Part shown: positions 56,724-64,000 of the stretch, piece by piece
Layout: every line of letters starts with the position of its first letter
How positions within the stretch are numbered: the stretch's first letter is position 1
Notes under the pieces: model-generated
Told to the model about the DNA's origin: nothing
The model's database searches: none
What the model saw: the letters and a program-made list of their open reading frames with translations, nothing else
NCBI RefSeq assembly: GCF_001277175.1
Contig: NZ_CP012257.1
Location: 1,426,001 to 1,490,000, forward strand
DNA from: Cronobacter universalis NCTC 9529
GTDB lineage: Bacteria > Pseudomonadota > Gammaproteobacteria > Enterobacterales > Enterobacteriaceae
Direction of reading: 5' to 3'
DNA length: 64,000 bases
Made by a program: the position numbers and the translations under genes

Positions 56724-57983
56724 TTAGTTTTTTACCGTCGCCGCGGCGTGAGCGGCGCCGTCACGTTTGCTCTGACAGGCGGAGAGGGTAAAGGCGGAAA
56801 TCAGCGTAAAGGTGAGGGCGGTAGCGCCCATCAGGATATAGGTCTGCTCAAAGCCGATACGGTCGTAGAGATAGCCGGCGGGTGACGAGACCACCACGTT
56901 GCCGACATACAGCATCGCCTGGTAGCCCAGCAGATACATGGTGGCGTTGACGCGTTTGTCGAAGTGCTCGGCGATATACTTGAACACCGACACCAGCAGC
57001 AGGCAGATCTCCAGCCCGTACAACGGCTTCAGCACGGAAATCAGCAGATGGGAATCGCACAGCCCGGAGATAATCAGCCGCGCGCCGACGACCAGGCCGA
57101 CAATCAGCAGCCCTTTTTTGGCACCCACATAGTTCACGAATACCGGAATGACCATGTACATCACAAATTCCATGCCGGACTGCACGGTGCCGAGATAACC
57201 AAAGACCGCGTTGCCCTGCTGCACGTCGTCAAAGAAGGTCACGAAGTAGCGTGAGAACTGCTGTTCGGCGATAAACATCATCCACGCCACGCCCGCCACA
57301 TACAGGCAGAACGCCCAGAATTTACGGCTGCGCAGCAGTTCATAAACATCGCTCATGGCGATTTTCTGCTTCGAGAGCACTTCACTGGCGTGTGTGGTCG
57401 CAGTGTTGACCTTCAGGCTCAGCAGCACGCCCAGCATGACCAGCGACGCCGCGCTGCCGAGGATAAAGTTATACGCCGGGGAGAGGTTAAACAGCAGGCC
57501 GGAGAATGACGAGGCGACCGCCCAGCCGAGCGAGCCCCACATGCGGATCTGCCCGAATTCCATGCCGTTCAGGCGGCTGTAGCGATCGGTGTAGGATTCA
57601 CAGGCCGCGACGCCTGCATACCACGCGAAGCTTAAATAAATCGCCCCGACGATAATCCCGGCCAGCGTGTTCGAGACCAGCAGCGGCTGGTAGACATAGA
57701 TAAAAAACGGCGCCATCAGCGCCGACATGCCCACCACGAAATAGAGCAGGTATTTGCTCATACCGATCTTATCGAGGATGTAGCCGTAAACGGGCTTGAG
57801 GATCACCGAGAAAATGCCGTTCACGGCAAACACGGTTCCGATCACCGAACCGCTCAGGTGCGTTTTCTGCCCGAGCCAGATAGCCAGCAGACCGATACTG
57901 GCAGACCAGGTAAAAAAGTAGAGAAAGATAAAACTACTGATTTTCACATATTCCGCTTTATTGGCAGCAGTGATGTTCTTCAT
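56724..57983 (-). CDS. Oligosaccharide:H+ symporter (LacY-type MFS)
   Basis: This 419-residue 12-TM protein resembles the oligosaccharide:proton symporter branch of the MFS (LacY, CscB, RafB): FIFLYFFTWSASIGLLAIWLGQKTHLSGSVIGTVFAVNG opening, LDKIGMSKYLLY, and RLNGMEFGQIRMWGSLGWA in the TM4-5 region with the conserved Glu and Arg. It lies between the DUF2264 and GH88 genes in one operon and should import the uronide-containing di- or oligosaccharide those enzymes process. Substrate is inferred from context only. Confidence 0.88.
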   Translation of the reverse strand: MKNITAANKAEYVKISSFIFLYFFTWSASIGLLAIWLGQKTHLSGSVIGTVFAVNGIFSVILKPVYGYILDKIGMSKYLLYFVVGMSALMAPFFIYVYQPLLVSNTLAGIIVGAIYLSFAWYAGVAACESYTDRYSRLNGMEFGQIRMWGSLGWAVASSFSGLLFNLSPAYNFILGSAASLVMLGVLLSLKVNTATTHASEVLSKQKIAMSDVYELLRSRKFWAFCLYVAGVAWMMFIAEQQFSRYFVTFFDDVQQGNAVFGYLGTVQSGMEFVMYMVIPVFVNYVGAKKGLLIVGLVVGARLIISGLCDSHLLISVLKPLYGLEICLLLVSVFKYIAEHFDKRVNATMYLLGYQAMLYVGNVVVSSPAGYLYDRIGFEQTYILMGATALTFTLISAFTLSACQSKRDGAAHAAATVKN

Positions 57984-58000
57984 GGCGTCCTCTCAGGGGC

Positions 58001-59845
58001 TTATTTATTGTTGTAGAGCGGGAAGCGGCGCGTCGTGCCGTCCGGCGCGCGCAGGCGCAGGGCATCGGCCTCAAGGGTGATTTCGGGGGCGTCCGTCAGG
58101 GCGTCCGGCGCGCCGGTAACCCCGGCCACCGCGCTGCACAGCCAGCTTTCGCCTGCGGCAACGACGCCCGTAAGGCAAGGGATGGCGGCGCACTCAGCGA
58201 ACATTACGCTGCTGTTGGGCGGCGTAATCACATGCTCTGCCTGGCGCGCGCCTGCTGGCGCGAGATCGACGATGACGCTGGCGCCGAAGGTCGCTTCAAT
58301 CGCGCAGCGGTGCGCAGAGGCGATAACGCGCGTCGTCTGCGCTTGCCAGAGGGTGGCGAATCCGCCTTCGACGCTGTGCAGGTCACGATCGCTGCGGATA
58401 TGGTGGACGCGCAGGTGCCACGGGCCGTAAGGGATAAGCCAGGTGGCGATTTGCACGTCGCGCCACGGCGACCAGCGCGAGAAAATATGGTCCGGCGCGG
58501 TGACGACCTCGTCGCACTCCCGGCGGCCGCGGTAGTAGCCGTCGTTTTCGCACAGCAGCAGCATGGAATCGCAGGCGGCATGTTTGATGCCGTAGCGGCC
58601 GCGCTCGATGGTGAAGCCGAAGTGGCTGGAGTAGGCGAATTTGGTGTATTTGGCCTCGGTATTCACATAGTTATTCAGCTCCACCTGGCCCGCGGTGAGC
58701 AGCCAGGCGTGGCGTGAATGCTCGCTGTGCGCGAGTAACTGTGAGGCTTCGGGAATGGCCCGAATTCCATCGTGTAGGGGCAGCGGCGCCTCCTGCGCCT
58801 GCCAGAAGGGGCTTTCTTCCGCCATCGCCAGCACCAGAAAAACCTTCAGCGCCCAGTAGGGCGAGCCGGGCGAGTTGTAGTCTTCGCACATCGCGAGATT
58901 CGGGCAGGCGTAACCGAGGGTCAGAATATCGTCGCGATCGAGGACTGGCTTATCCATCCACCAGCGCAGGTGGCGCAGCACAATGCCTTTCACCACGCCC
59001 GGCGTAAACACATCGAGCCCGGAGAACGCCACCGCGCTCCAGAACGCCACCATCGCAAAGCGGTAAGTAAGGCTGCGGCCAAACGGAATGGACGCGCCGT
59101 CGGCGGCGGAAAACCAGATGAAATTGGCGGCAAACCGGCGCGCGCGCTCACGAAGCGTCGCGGCGCGTTCGGCATCGTCCTCCGCCATCAGCGTGGCGTA
59201 GACCAGCCCGTAAAAGTGAAACGCCATTGAGATGTAGTAATCTTTCGGGCGGCCGGGGCCATCGGCGTACCAGCCGTTGCCGAGGTAATACGCCTCCATG
59301 CGGGTGAAACGCGTCTCCAGCACCTCACGCCGCCACGGCAGGCCCGCGCGTTTAAAACCCAGTTCCACGAGGATCGCGAAGTAGTTCCAGTTGCTGTCGG
59401 GCATGGAGGCGTCGCCTGCCTGGCGCAGCCACTGGTAAAGATTGTTCAGTTCACGCTCGCTAAAGCGCGCGGTGAGTTTCTCCTGCAGCAGCGCCAGCCC
59501 CAGCCCGTAGGCCGCCATCTCCACCAGCCGCTGATCGTAAGGGCCGGCCTCGCCCCAGTAGCCGGGGTGCTGCGGATCGGTGCCGTGGCGAATGGCCGTC
59601 AGGTATTTTTCCGCTTCCGGCGGCGTGTCGCCGCCCGCCATCAGCGGAAACAGCCCCCACAGCGCCCGCGACAACCCCTCCATCCGCGCGATGTCCGGGC
59701 CGTAATGCGCGCAGGTTGCGCCGAGGGTAATGCCGGTATCGCCTTCGATAAATTGTTGATCCAGCCCGCGCAGCAGCCGCAGCAACAGCGCGGCCACATC
59801 GCTTCGGGAAGAGAGCGGGTTTTTTGGGGTTTTCTCGGCTGACAT
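58001..59845 (-). CDS. DUF2264-family protein, probable carbohydrate-active enzyme
   Basis: The 614-residue protein opens with SSRSDVAALLLRLLRGLDQQFIEGDTGITLG and contains GLSRALWGLFPLMAGGDTPPEAEKY, WGEAGPYDQRLVEMAAYGLGLAL and WNYFAILVELGFKRAGLPW, all typical of DUF2264 (an alpha/alpha-barrel family now partly classed with uronate-acting glycosidases). A beta-rich C-terminal half follows. No signal peptide is seen. It is the first gene of the operon with the symporter and GH88 enzyme, divergent from an AraC regulator, so it probably removes another residue of the same uronide. The exact bond is not known. Confidence 0.82.
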   Translation of the reverse strand: MSAEKTPKNPLSSRSDVAALLLRLLRGLDQQFIEGDTGITLGATCAHYGPDIARMEGLSRALWGLFPLMAGGDTPPEAEKYLTAIRHGTDPQHPGYWGEAGPYDQRLVEMAAYGLGLALLQEKLTARFSERELNNLYQWLRQAGDASMPDSNWNYFAILVELGFKRAGLPWRREVLETRFTRMEAYYLGNGWYADGPGRPKDYYISMAFHFYGLVYATLMAEDDAERAATLRERARRFAANFIWFSAADGASIPFGRSLTYRFAMVAFWSAVAFSGLDVFTPGVVKGIVLRHLRWWMDKPVLDRDDILTLGYACPNLAMCEDYNSPGSPYWALKVFLVLAMAEESPFWQAQEAPLPLHDGIRAIPEASQLLAHSEHSRHAWLLTAGQVELNNYVNTEAKYTKFAYSSHFGFTIERGRYGIKHAACDSMLLLCENDGYYRGRRECDEVVTAPDHIFSRWSPWRDVQIATWLIPYGPWHLRVHHIRSDRDLHSVEGGFATLWQAQTTRVIASAHRCAIEATFGASVIVDLAPAGARQAEHVITPPNSSVMFAECAAIPCLTGVVAAGESWLCSAVAGVTGAPDALTDAPEITLEADALRLRAPDGTTRRFPLYNNK

Positions 59846-60024
59846 GATTCACCTCACCAATGCGTTTGCACAGCGCTGAGCGCCTGCGTAATGGCTGCAA
59901 GCATAGGGAAGCCGGGGGAGGGGTAAATGTTAGCTGTGTCACAGGGCGATGCATTAGTTAAGACGCTGTTTGAGAAAATTTAAAACTATGGTTTATAACT
60001 GCGTGCAACCGGTCAAAAATTGAA

Positions 60025-60909
60025 ATGGGTTGCCCTGTGGATACCGCCTGCGAAAAATCGCTGCTGGAGCTTATCTCGCTGAATGACGACATCGTGTCGT
60101 TCAGTCGCCTGTATGCGAATTCCATTCGTTACCATCACTGGCATCAGTGCCTGGAGCTACTCTATGTGGAGGAGGGGTATGGCGTGGTGATGGTGGACAA
60201 TCAGCAGTACACCATGCGCCCCGGCCGGCTTTTTATCTTTCCGCCGATGACGCTGCATAAAGTGCTGGTGGAAGAGCGCGAACGCGAACGTTACCGGCGG
60301 ACCGTGATTCACCTGGATAACCACGCCGCGCTGCGGCTGCTGACGCCTTTCGCGCAGCGTTATGGGCGGCTTGAGGCGTTAAGCCGGCGCGGGGCGCGCG
60401 CGACGGTCGTGGATTTCGCGGATATTCACGGGCATCTCGATCATCTCTTTACGCTCTATGCGCCGCGGCTCGCCAAAGGGCGCAGCGAACATGAAGAGGT
60501 GGCGAGCTTTCTGGTTCATTTGCTGAGCCTGCTGCCGGAAACGCCCGCGCCGCCGCCGCGCGCCAGCAATGCGCTCTCCACACAGGTGATGTTCTGGGTG
60601 GAAGAACATTATGCGCAGAAGTTTAGCCTGAGCGCGCTGGCGCAGACGCTTAACCGCTCGCGCAGTTATCTCTCGCGCCGCTTCCAGCAGGAGACCGGGG
60701 AGGCGATCCACGACTACCTGACGACATTCCGGCTGCGTAAGGCGTGTGAGCTGTTGCGCCATCACTCACATAGCGTGGCGGATATCGCCCGGATGACCGG
60801 TTTTTCCGATACCACATATTTCATCAGCAGCTTCCGTAAGCGGCTGGGAGAAACGCCGTTGCAGTATCGTAAATCCAGAAAAAATGAAGGCCCGCGTGGC
60901 GGGCCTTGA
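60025..60909 (+). CDS. AraC-family regulator of the uronide locus
   Basis: The 294-residue protein has an N-terminal cupin-like sensor (HHWHQCLELLYVEEGYGVVMVDNQQYTMRPGRLFIFPP, about residues 32-75) and a C-terminal AraC double helix-turn-helix (FSLSALAQTLNRSRSYLSRRFQQETGEAIHDYL and VADIARMTGFSDTTYFISSFRKRLGETPLQYR). It is divergent from the DUF2264-symporter-GH88 operon across 179 bp and should activate it in response to a sugar. The ribosome site is weak. The stop codon lies inside a terminator shared with convergent artJ. Confidence 0.88.
   Translation: MGCPVDTACEKSLLELISLNDDIVSFSRLYANSIRYHHWHQCLELLYVEEGYGVVMVDNQQYTMRPGRLFIFPPMTLHKVLVEERERERYRRTVIHLDNHAALRLLTPFAQRYGRLEALSRRGARATVVDFADIHGHLDHLFTLYAPRLAKGRSEHEEVASFLVHLLSLLPETPAPPPRASNALSTQVMFWVEEHYAQKFSLSALAQTLNRSRSYLSRRFQQETGEAIHDYLTTFRLRKACELLRHHSHSVADIARMTGFSDTTYFISSFRKRLGETPLQYRKSRKNEGPRGGP
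60887..60907. terminator. Terminator shared by the AraC gene and artJ
   Basis: AAGGCCCGC-GTG-GCGGGCCTT is a perfect 9-bp stem. On the minus strand it is followed by CATTTTTT. It overlaps the last codons of the AraC-type gene. Confidence 0.82.
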
Positions 60910-60926
60910 AAGGTAACTGACAGCGT

Positions 60927-61658
60927 TTACTGCGGGAACCACTGGTCGCTGATTTTCTGATAAGTGCCGTCGGCTTTTATAGCCGCCAGCGCGTCGTTAA
61001 GCTTTTTCAACAGCGCGACGTTATCCGGGCGCACCGCGATGCCAAGGCCGGTGCCGAAGTATTGCGGGTCGGTCACTTTTTCCGTCGCGGTGCCGAGCTG
61101 CGGATTGTTCTTCAGCCATTCGTTTACCACGGCGGTATCGCCGAAGACGCCGTCGATGCGGCCGTTTTTCAGGTCGATAATCGCATTCTGGTAGCTGTCA
61201 TACGCCACGGTTTTCACTTCCGGGTGTTTATCCTGGAGGTATTTCTGATGCGTGGTGCCGTTTTCCATGCCAATGCGTTTGCCTTTGAGATCGTCAAAGG
61301 ATTTGTACGCGCCTTTTTTGGCGATCACGATGGCGGAGTTGGCGTAGTACGGCGTGGTGAACGCGACCTGTTTCTGGCGCTCCGGCGTGATGTCCATGCC
61401 GGAGATAACGGCGTCATATTTTTTAAATTTCAGCGCCGGGATGAGGCTGTCGAACGCATGGTTGGTGAAGGTGCATTCCGCCTGCATTTGTTTGCATAAC
61501 GCTTTGGCGAGATCAATGTCGAAACCGACGATCTGGTTGCTGGCGTCGAGCGACTCAAAAGGCGGGTATGTCGCCGAAGAACCGAAGCTGATTTTATCCG
61601 CTGCCGCGGCGTGGAATGCGGCCCCGGCAAGCATGGCGGCCAGAATGATTTTTTTCAT
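60927..61658 (-). CDS. artJ: Arginine-binding periplasmic protein ArtJ
   Basis: ArtJ binds L-arginine for the Art ABC importer. The 243-residue protein has a signal peptide (MKKIILAAMLAGAAFHAAAA, cleaved about residue 20) and the class-3 receptor sequence SATYPPFESLDASNQIVGFDIDLAKALC, then VISGMDITPERQKQVAFTTPYY and GIAVRPDN. It forms its own transcription unit, upstream of artM in reading direction reversed, as in E. coli. ArgR-box-like sequences lie upstream. Confidence 0.94.
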   Translation of the reverse strand: MKKIILAAMLAGAAFHAAAADKISFGSSATYPPFESLDASNQIVGFDIDLAKALCKQMQAECTFTNHAFDSLIPALKFKKYDAVISGMDITPERQKQVAFTTPYYANSAIVIAKKGAYKSFDDLKGKRIGMENGTTHQKYLQDKHPEVKTVAYDSYQNAIIDLKNGRIDGVFGDTAVVNEWLKNNPQLGTATEKVTDPQYFGTGLGIAVRPDNVALLKKLNDALAAIKADGTYQKISDQWFPQ

Positions 61659-61728
61659 GCGTGAAGCTCCCGTCTGTCAATCTTGTTTTATGTCACCGTT
61701 TACCCGGCGTGTTAATACCATGCCATTA

Positions 61729-61767
61729 AGTGAATTTATATGCAATAAAAACGTATAAGTATTTTAT
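61729..61767 (-). promoter_or_regulatory. Candidate ArgR operator (two ARG boxes) upstream of artJ
   Basis: TGAATTTATATGCA (61731-61744) matches the ARG-box core TGAAT-N4-ATTCA except one base; a weaker second box (61750-61767) follows after 3 bases, the standard spacing for ArgR hexamer sites. It lies 71-109 bp upstream of the artJ ATG. Confidence 0.5.
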
Positions 61768-61795
61768 TTGGTTTATGGGTATGGATGGGGATGTC

Positions 61796-61873
61796 GGTGG
61801 GTGCGCTTTGCTTACCCACCCTACAAAATAAGATTCAGATTTGCGTAGGGCGGGTAAGTGGAGCGCACCCGCC
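61796..61873. repeat. REP-like palindrome pair between artJ and artM
   Basis: GGTGGGTGCGCTTTGC... (61796-61824) and GTAGGGCGGGTAAGTGG... (61845-61873) are inversely oriented copies of the recurring unit. Confidence 0.85.
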
Positions 61874-61880
61874 ATAAAAC

Positions 61881-61909
61881 AGAAAAACCCTCTCCCACAA
61901 CGGGAGAGG
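61881..61909 (-). terminator. Terminator of the art(P)IQM operon
   Basis: On the minus strand, CCTCTCCC and GGGAGAGG form an 8-bp stem with a short loop followed by GTTTTT, 11 bp past the artM stop. Confidence 0.82.
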
Positions 61910-61919
61910 ACAGCGAGAA

Positions 61920-62588
61920 CTAACTGCGGCGCTCAAACGCCAGCGCGCGGCGCTCGATGACGCGCATCAGGAGCGTCAGCAGGCCGTTGACGATAAGATA
62001 AATCACGCCCGCCGCGCCAAACACCATCACATCATAGGTGCGGCCATACAGCAGTTGTCCGTAGCCCATCACTTCCATCAGCGTAATGGTGTAGGCAAGC
62101 GACGTACTCTTGAACACCAGCACCACTTCGTTGGAATAGGACGACAGCGCGCGCTTGAACGCATATGGCAGCAGGATCGCCAGCGTATCTTTACGGCTCA
62201 TGCCCAGCGCCCCGCAGGACTGCCACTGGCCCTCCGGAATCGCCCGGATAGCCCCGTAAAACAGCTGCGTGGTATACGCCGCCGAGTTCAGCGACAGCGC
62301 CACCAGTGCGCACAGCCACGGCTCGGAGAGCACATGCCACAGCCACGGATAGTTCTGCAGCGACGGGAACTGTCCCGGCCCGTAGTAAATCAGGAAGATC
62401 TGCACCAGCAGCGGCGTACCGGTAAAGAGCGTAATGTAGCCGCGCACAATCCAGACCAGCACCGGCGTTTTCAGCGTCAGGACAATCGTGAAAATCACCG
62501 ACAGCACCAGCGCTACGGCGATTGACGCCGCGGTGAGCGTCAGGCTGGTGTGCAGCCCTTTTAACAGCTCCGGCAAGTAATCCAGCAT
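61920..62588 (-). CDS. artM: Arginine ABC importer permease ArtM
   Basis: ArtM is an inner-membrane permease of the arginine importer, 222 residues, with the HisM-type loop AIRAIPEGQWQSCGALGMSRKDTLAILLPYAFKRAL. It begins LPELLKGLHTSLTLTAASIAVALVLSVIFT and ends RVIERRALAFERRS, as in E. coli. Its ATG overlaps the artQ stop (TGATG), and it is the last gene of the operon. Confidence 0.95.
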   Translation of the reverse strand: MLDYLPELLKGLHTSLTLTAASIAVALVLSVIFTIVLTLKTPVLVWIVRGYITLFTGTPLLVQIFLIYYGPGQFPSLQNYPWLWHVLSEPWLCALVALSLNSAAYTTQLFYGAIRAIPEGQWQSCGALGMSRKDTLAILLPYAFKRALSSYSNEVVLVFKSTSLAYTITLMEVMGYGQLLYGRTYDVMVFGAAGVIYLIVNGLLTLLMRVIERRALAFERRS

Positions 62589-63304
62589 CAGCCCGGCCTC
62601 CGCTCAAAGCGCGTGGCGTGCAGGTCGATACGCTTAAGGATGTACTGGCTTATCAGGGTGATCACCAGATAAATCGCCGCCGCGATAATGTACCAGGTAA
62701 ACGGCTCCTGGGTGCGGGTGGCGATGCTTTTGGTTTGCAGCATCAAATCGTTCACGCTAATCAGCGACACCAGCGCGGTGTCTTTCAGCAGCACCAGCCA
62801 CTGGTTGCCGAGCCCCGGCAGCGCGTGGCGCCACATCTGCGGCATCACGAGACGGAAGAAAATCGCCGATTTCGACAGGCCCAGCGCCTGACCCGATTCC
62901 CACTGGCCGTGCGGCACCGCTTTCAGCGCGCCGCGCAGCGTCTGCGAGGCATAGGCCGAATAGAGCAGGGCGAGCGCAATCACGCCGCACAGGAACGGGC
63001 TGACGTCGAAATTATCGATCTGCACCTGCACAGGAATGGAGGCGAAACCGAGCGGGATCGTAAAGCCGTCCGAAAGGGTGAGCAACAGTTGCGAGGAGCC
63101 GAAATAGATAAACAGCACCACCAGGATTTCCGGCAGGCCGCGCAGCAGGGTGACCAGCGCCGTGGCAAGCCAGCCGACCGGCCGCCACTTCGCCGATTCC
63201 AGTACGGCGAACAGCATCGCCAGCACCAGCCCCAGGCCCAGCGCGCAAACGGCAAGGCCGACGGTCATCCCGGCGGCACTTGCTAAAGGTAACATATCGT
63301 TCAT
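62588..63304 (-). CDS. artQ: Arginine ABC importer permease ArtQ
   Basis: ArtQ is the second permease, 238 residues. The permease loop is [42 protein letters not shown], and the C-terminus [17 protein letters not shown] matches E. coli ArtQ. It lies 8 bp after artI and overlaps artM. Confidence 0.95.
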   Translation of the reverse strand: MNDMLPLASAAGMTVGLAVCALGLGLVLAMLFAVLESAKWRPVGWLATALVTLLRGLPEILVVLFIYFGSSQLLLTLSDGFTIPLGFASIPVQVQIDNFDVSPFLCGVIALALLYSAYASQTLRGALKAVPHGQWESGQALGLSKSAIFFRLVMPQMWRHALPGLGNQWLVLLKDTALVSLISVNDLMLQTKSIATRTQEPFTWYIIAAAIYLVITLISQYILKRIDLHATRFERRPG

Positions 63305-63312
63305 TCAGGCGA

Positions 63313-64000
63313 TTACTTCTGGAACCATTTGTCGTAGATGGCCTTGTAGGTGCCGTCTTTCTTCACTTTCTCCAGCGCAGAGTTGAATTTCTGCTGAAGC
63401 TCGGTGTTGCCCTGACGAACCGCGATGCCAAGGCCGGTGCCGAAGTAATCTTTATCCGTCACTTTATCGCCGACGGCGGCCAGTTTCGGGTTGGTTTTCA
63501 GCCACTCGGTCACGACGGCAGTGTCGCCGAACACGGCATCGATACGGCCGTTCTGCAGATCCAGGCGCGCGGTCTGGTAGCTGTCATACGGCACCGTGGT
63601 GATTTCCGGGTGTTTGTCGGTGATGTATTTCTGGTGAGTAGTGCCATTCTGCACGCCCACGCGCTTGCCTTTCAGCTGTTCGATGCTGCTGTTTTTACCC
63701 TGCAAACCCACGAACAGCGCGGAGTTGTCATAATAAGGGGTGGTAAACAGCACCTGCTTCTGGCGCTCCGGGGTGATGTCCATACCGGCCATGACCGCGT
63801 CCACACGCTTGAATTTCAGCGCCGGGATCAGGCTGTCGAACGCCTGGTTGGTGAAGGTGCAGGTCGCATCGATCTCTTTACACAGCGCATTAGCCAGATC
63901 GACGTCGAAACCGACGATTTTGTTGCCCGCGTCCATCGACTCAAACGGAGGGTAAGAGGCTTCGGTTGCGAAACGAATAGTTTGTGCTGCGGCGGCGGAA
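63313..64000 (-). CDS. artI: Arginine-binding periplasmic protein ArtI, 5' end beyond the window
   Basis: The minus-strand frame stays open to base 64000, so the signal peptide start is outside the window. The visible part begins in AAAAQTIRFATEASYPPFESMDAG and continues GNKIVGFDVDLANALCKEIDATCTFTNQAFDSLIPALKF, with VMAGMDITPERQKQVLFTTPYY and VFGDTAVVTEWLK. It is a paralogue of artJ in the same region. It precedes artQ and artM in the operon; artP should follow to the right, out of view. Confidence 0.94.
   Translation of the reverse strand, partial: SAAAAQTIRFATEASYPPFESMDAGNKIVGFDVDLANALCKEIDATCTFTNQAFDSLIPALKFKRVDAVMAGMDITPERQKQVLFTTPYYDNSALFVGLQGKNSSIEQLKGKRVGVQNGTTHQKYITDKHPEITTVPYDSYQTARLDLQNGRIDAVFGDTAVVTEWLKTNPKLAAVGDKVTDKDYFGTGLGIAVRQGNTELQQKFNSALEKVKKDGTYKAIYDKWFQK

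Noticed and set aside
1..64000. CRISPR array or cas genes
   Set aside because: No series of regular direct repeats with spacers, and no cas-like proteins, were seen; the only repeated units are REP-like palindromes.

Overview
The window is a high-GC enterobacterial chromosome segment. Its backbone follows the E. coli K-12 order ybiR - ldtB - ybiT - moeB/moeA - gsiABCD - rimO - yliI - gstB - dacC - deoR - ybjG - mdfA - ybjI - ybjJ - rcdA - rybB - ybjL - ybjM - nfsA - rimK - ybjN - potFGHI - ybjO - rlmC - artJ - artMQI, with several genes swapped out or inserted. The high GC, the protein similarity and the set of missing genes suggest a Cronobacter/Enterobacter-type organism; the genus is inference, as no rRNA or other marker gene is present.

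Region by region: 1-7145 holds the end of ybiR, an inserted three-gene tripartite efflux operon (adaptor, 14-TM MFS pump, outer-membrane lipoprotein), an orphan small gene and ldtB. 7365-16181 holds ybiT, an inserted GH31 glycosidase/MFS pair with a divergent LacI regulator, then moeA-moeB. 16417-21926 is the glutathione importer gsiABCD, with REP-like repeats between gsiB and gsiC. 22024-31166 is backbone: rimO, yliI, gstB, dacC, deoR, two PAP2 phosphatases behind a PmrA-like box, mdfA and ybjI. 31347-32798 is an orphan flagellin behind a sigma-28-like promoter. ybjJ and rcdA follow, divergent around a perfect palindrome.

34700-44250 is an accessory, AT-richer island. Its core (about 36.5-44.25 kb) is a remnant of a 186/P2-type prophage inserted at the 3' end of the sigma-E-dependent small RNA gene rybB, whose sequence is preserved. 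The remnant keeps integrase, a 186-type CI repressor and an Apl/Cox-like gene that a large deletion has fused in frame to the tail of a baseplate gene. It also carries cargo: a soluble protein plus a four-TM membrane protein transcribed behind the repressor, a HEPN-like protein coupled to integrase behind a LexA-controlled promoter, a YfbU-domain protein, and a soluble/small-membrane pair at the right end. This cargo is the best candidate for an undescribed (anti-phage-like) system.

44391-55427 is backbone again: ybjL, ybjM, nfsA, rimK, ybjN, the putrescine importer potFGHI, ybjO and rlmC. 55520-60909 is an inserted uronide catabolism locus (GH88 hydrolase, oligosaccharide symporter, DUF2264 protein, AraC regulator). 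The window ends in the arginine transport genes artJ, artM, artQ and a partial artI. REP-like palindromes (GGTGGGTGCGC...TTACCCACC type) sit at five intergenic sites.
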